From Zoogloeaceae bacterium (GTDB lineage Bacteria; Pseudomonadota; Gammaproteobacteria; Burkholderiales; Rhodocyclaceae): 5,557 nt of DNA. Location: positions 1-5,557 of the forward strand of contig JAITJU010000126.1 of NCBI GenBank assembly GCA_031278735.1, in the 5' to 3' direction. This document shows positions 4,729 through 5,557 of the stretch, piece after piece (within the stretch, counting starts at the first letter, position 1; every line of letters begins with the position of its first letter). A program made the position numbers and the translations under genes. The notes under the pieces were generated by a model that worked only from the letters and a program-made list of their open reading frames with translations, had not been told where the DNA came from and did not search any database.

Positions 4729-5557
4729 ATGCAAAAACAACAAACACGCGGTTTTGTCCGGCGTCTGGCTGCCGTTCTGGGCGGCGCCGCCGCCGTTTCG
4801 CTTTTGGGTGTCTGGCTGGGCGGCGCGGCGCTGGCGCAGGCGGGGGACGCGGCGTGGCCGACGCGGCAGATTACCGTCGTCGTTCCCTGGCCTGCGGGCG
4901 GCGAGACGGATATTTACGCCCGCGCCCTGACGCATGAGCTGGCCGATCTGCTAGGCCAGCCGGTGATCGTGGAAAACAAGCCGGGCGCGACTGGTTCCAT
5001 TGGCATTCGCCATGTCGTGCGCGGCAAGACGGACGGCTACACCCTTCTGTTTGCCAATACGACCGCGCTGGTGGGCAATGTCGTCTCCTCGCCGGAACCG
5101 GTGAATTTCGATCCGGTCAAGGATGTTACGCCCGTGGGACTTACGGTGGAAACGATCTACGTGCTCTGGGCGCATCCTTCCATCGGCGTCCGGACGTTTG
5201 ATGAATTGCTGGCGCGGGCGCGCGACGCCAGCAAGCCGCCGCTGGCCTTTGGCGTCACCGGCAATGGCGCGGTTTCCGAGCTTTCCGTCGAACAGCTGGC
5301 GCGACATTACAAGCTCAATCTCATCAAAGTGCCTTACAAGGGCAGCGCGCCGCAGGTTGCCGACCTGATTGCAGGGCATATCCAGATTGGCACGGCGAAT
5401 CTGGGCGTCGCGCTGGGCGCGTACAAGGAAGGAAGGCTCCTGCCGCTCCTGGCCATCGGCAAGGAACGTCTGCCGGAGATACCCGATGTGCCCAGCAGTC
5501 TCGAATTGGGTTTCACGGAACCGGACTTCACACTCTGGGACGGCCTGTTCGCGCCCG
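4729..5557 (+). CDS. Bug/TctC-family tripartite tricarboxylate transporter substrate-binding protein (partial at window edge)
   Basis: An open frame of 276 codons runs off the right edge; the family is typically about 320-330 residues, so perhaps 50 are missing. The N-terminus is a signal peptide: basic residues R7, R11 and R12, a hydrophobic core at about 13-35, and likely cleavage after ALA (residue 36). The mature part opens with WPTRQITVVVPWPAGGETD (residues 43-61), then LGQPVIVENKPGATGSIG, DGYTLLFANT, VPYKGSAPQVADLIAGHIQ and ERLPEIPDVPSSLELGF, all standard Bug-family landmarks. Such proteins capture carboxylate-type solutes in the periplasm for TctAB-like permeases or act as sensors. The ligand cannot be deduced. 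The loop is GGETD where many relatives have GGGTD. It is transcribed divergently from hupS, and no permease gene is seen in the window, so it may be one of the many orphan Bug proteins. Confidence 0.93.
   Translation, partial: MQKQQTRGFVRRLAAVLGGAAAVSLLGVWLGGAALAQAGDAAWPTRQITVVVPWPAGGETDIYARALTHELADLLGQPVIVENKPGATGSIGIRHVVRGKTDGYTLLFANTTALVGNVVSSPEPVNFDPVKDVTPVGLTVETIYVLWAHPSIGVRTFDELLARARDASKPPLAFGVTGNGAVSELSVEQLARHYKLNLIKVPYKGSAPQVADLIAGHIQIGTANLGVALGAYKEGRLLPLLAIGKERLPEIPDVPSSLELGFTEPDFTLWDGLFAP

Noticed and set aside
4729..4836. Twin-arginine signal in the Bug-like protein (R11-R12)
   Set aside because: The residues around the RR pair do not fit S/T-RR-x-F-L-K. The segment looks like an ordinary Sec signal peptide.
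1..5557. tRNA, rRNA, CRISPR array, insertion sequence or attachment site
   Set aside because: No tRNA-like fold, regularly spaced long repeats, transposase or terminal inverted repeats were seen by eye on either strand.

Overview
The window comes from a GC-rich proteobacterium, most likely a betaproteobacterium of the Burkholderiales type. This is inferred from a Bug/TctC-type periplasmic binding protein (a family greatly expanded in that group), a HyaABC/HupSLC-like hydrogenase, a PuuC-like aldehyde dehydrogenase and high-GC codon use. Species cannot be named from the sequence.

Layout, left to right: (1) 1-434, minus strand, the first 144 codons of a PuuC-like aldehyde dehydrogenase that runs off the left edge. 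(2) 435-833, a 399-bp intergenic region with no credible protein gene but dense regulatory-looking structure. It holds a near-perfect sigma-54 (-24/-12) promoter pointing at the dehydrogenase, an IHF-like site beside an AT-rich tract, a pair of identical 9-bp palindromes where an enhancer-binding protein would sit, and a strong hairpin just past the hydrogenase operon. (3) 834-4488, minus strand, a compact three-gene operon, hupS-hupL-hupC, with gaps of 29 bp at both junctions. It encodes the small subunit, large subunit and cytochrome b of a membrane-bound uptake [NiFe] hydrogenase. (4) 4489-4728, a 240-bp divergent intergenic region with a large GC-rich inverted repeat in front of hupS, a triple TTATYCG repeat and a sigma-70-like promoter for the rightward gene. 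(5) 4729-5557, plus strand, the first 276 codons of a Bug/TctC-type solute-binding protein that runs off the right edge.

How it works together: HupS is a Tat-exported iron-sulfur subunit and HupL carries the NiFe site. They oxidise H2 on the periplasmic face and pass electrons through HupC haem b to the quinone pool. HupS has all six cysteines that bind the oxygen-protective [4Fe-3S] proximal cluster, so this is an oxygen-tolerant group 1d-type enzyme. No maturation gene (endopeptidase, hyp genes) lies in the window, although HupL still carries the C-terminal tail that an endopeptidase must remove. The flanking dehydrogenase and binding protein look like separate carbon-metabolism units. The most noteworthy signal is the enhancer - IHF - sigma-54 layout upstream of the dehydrogenase.
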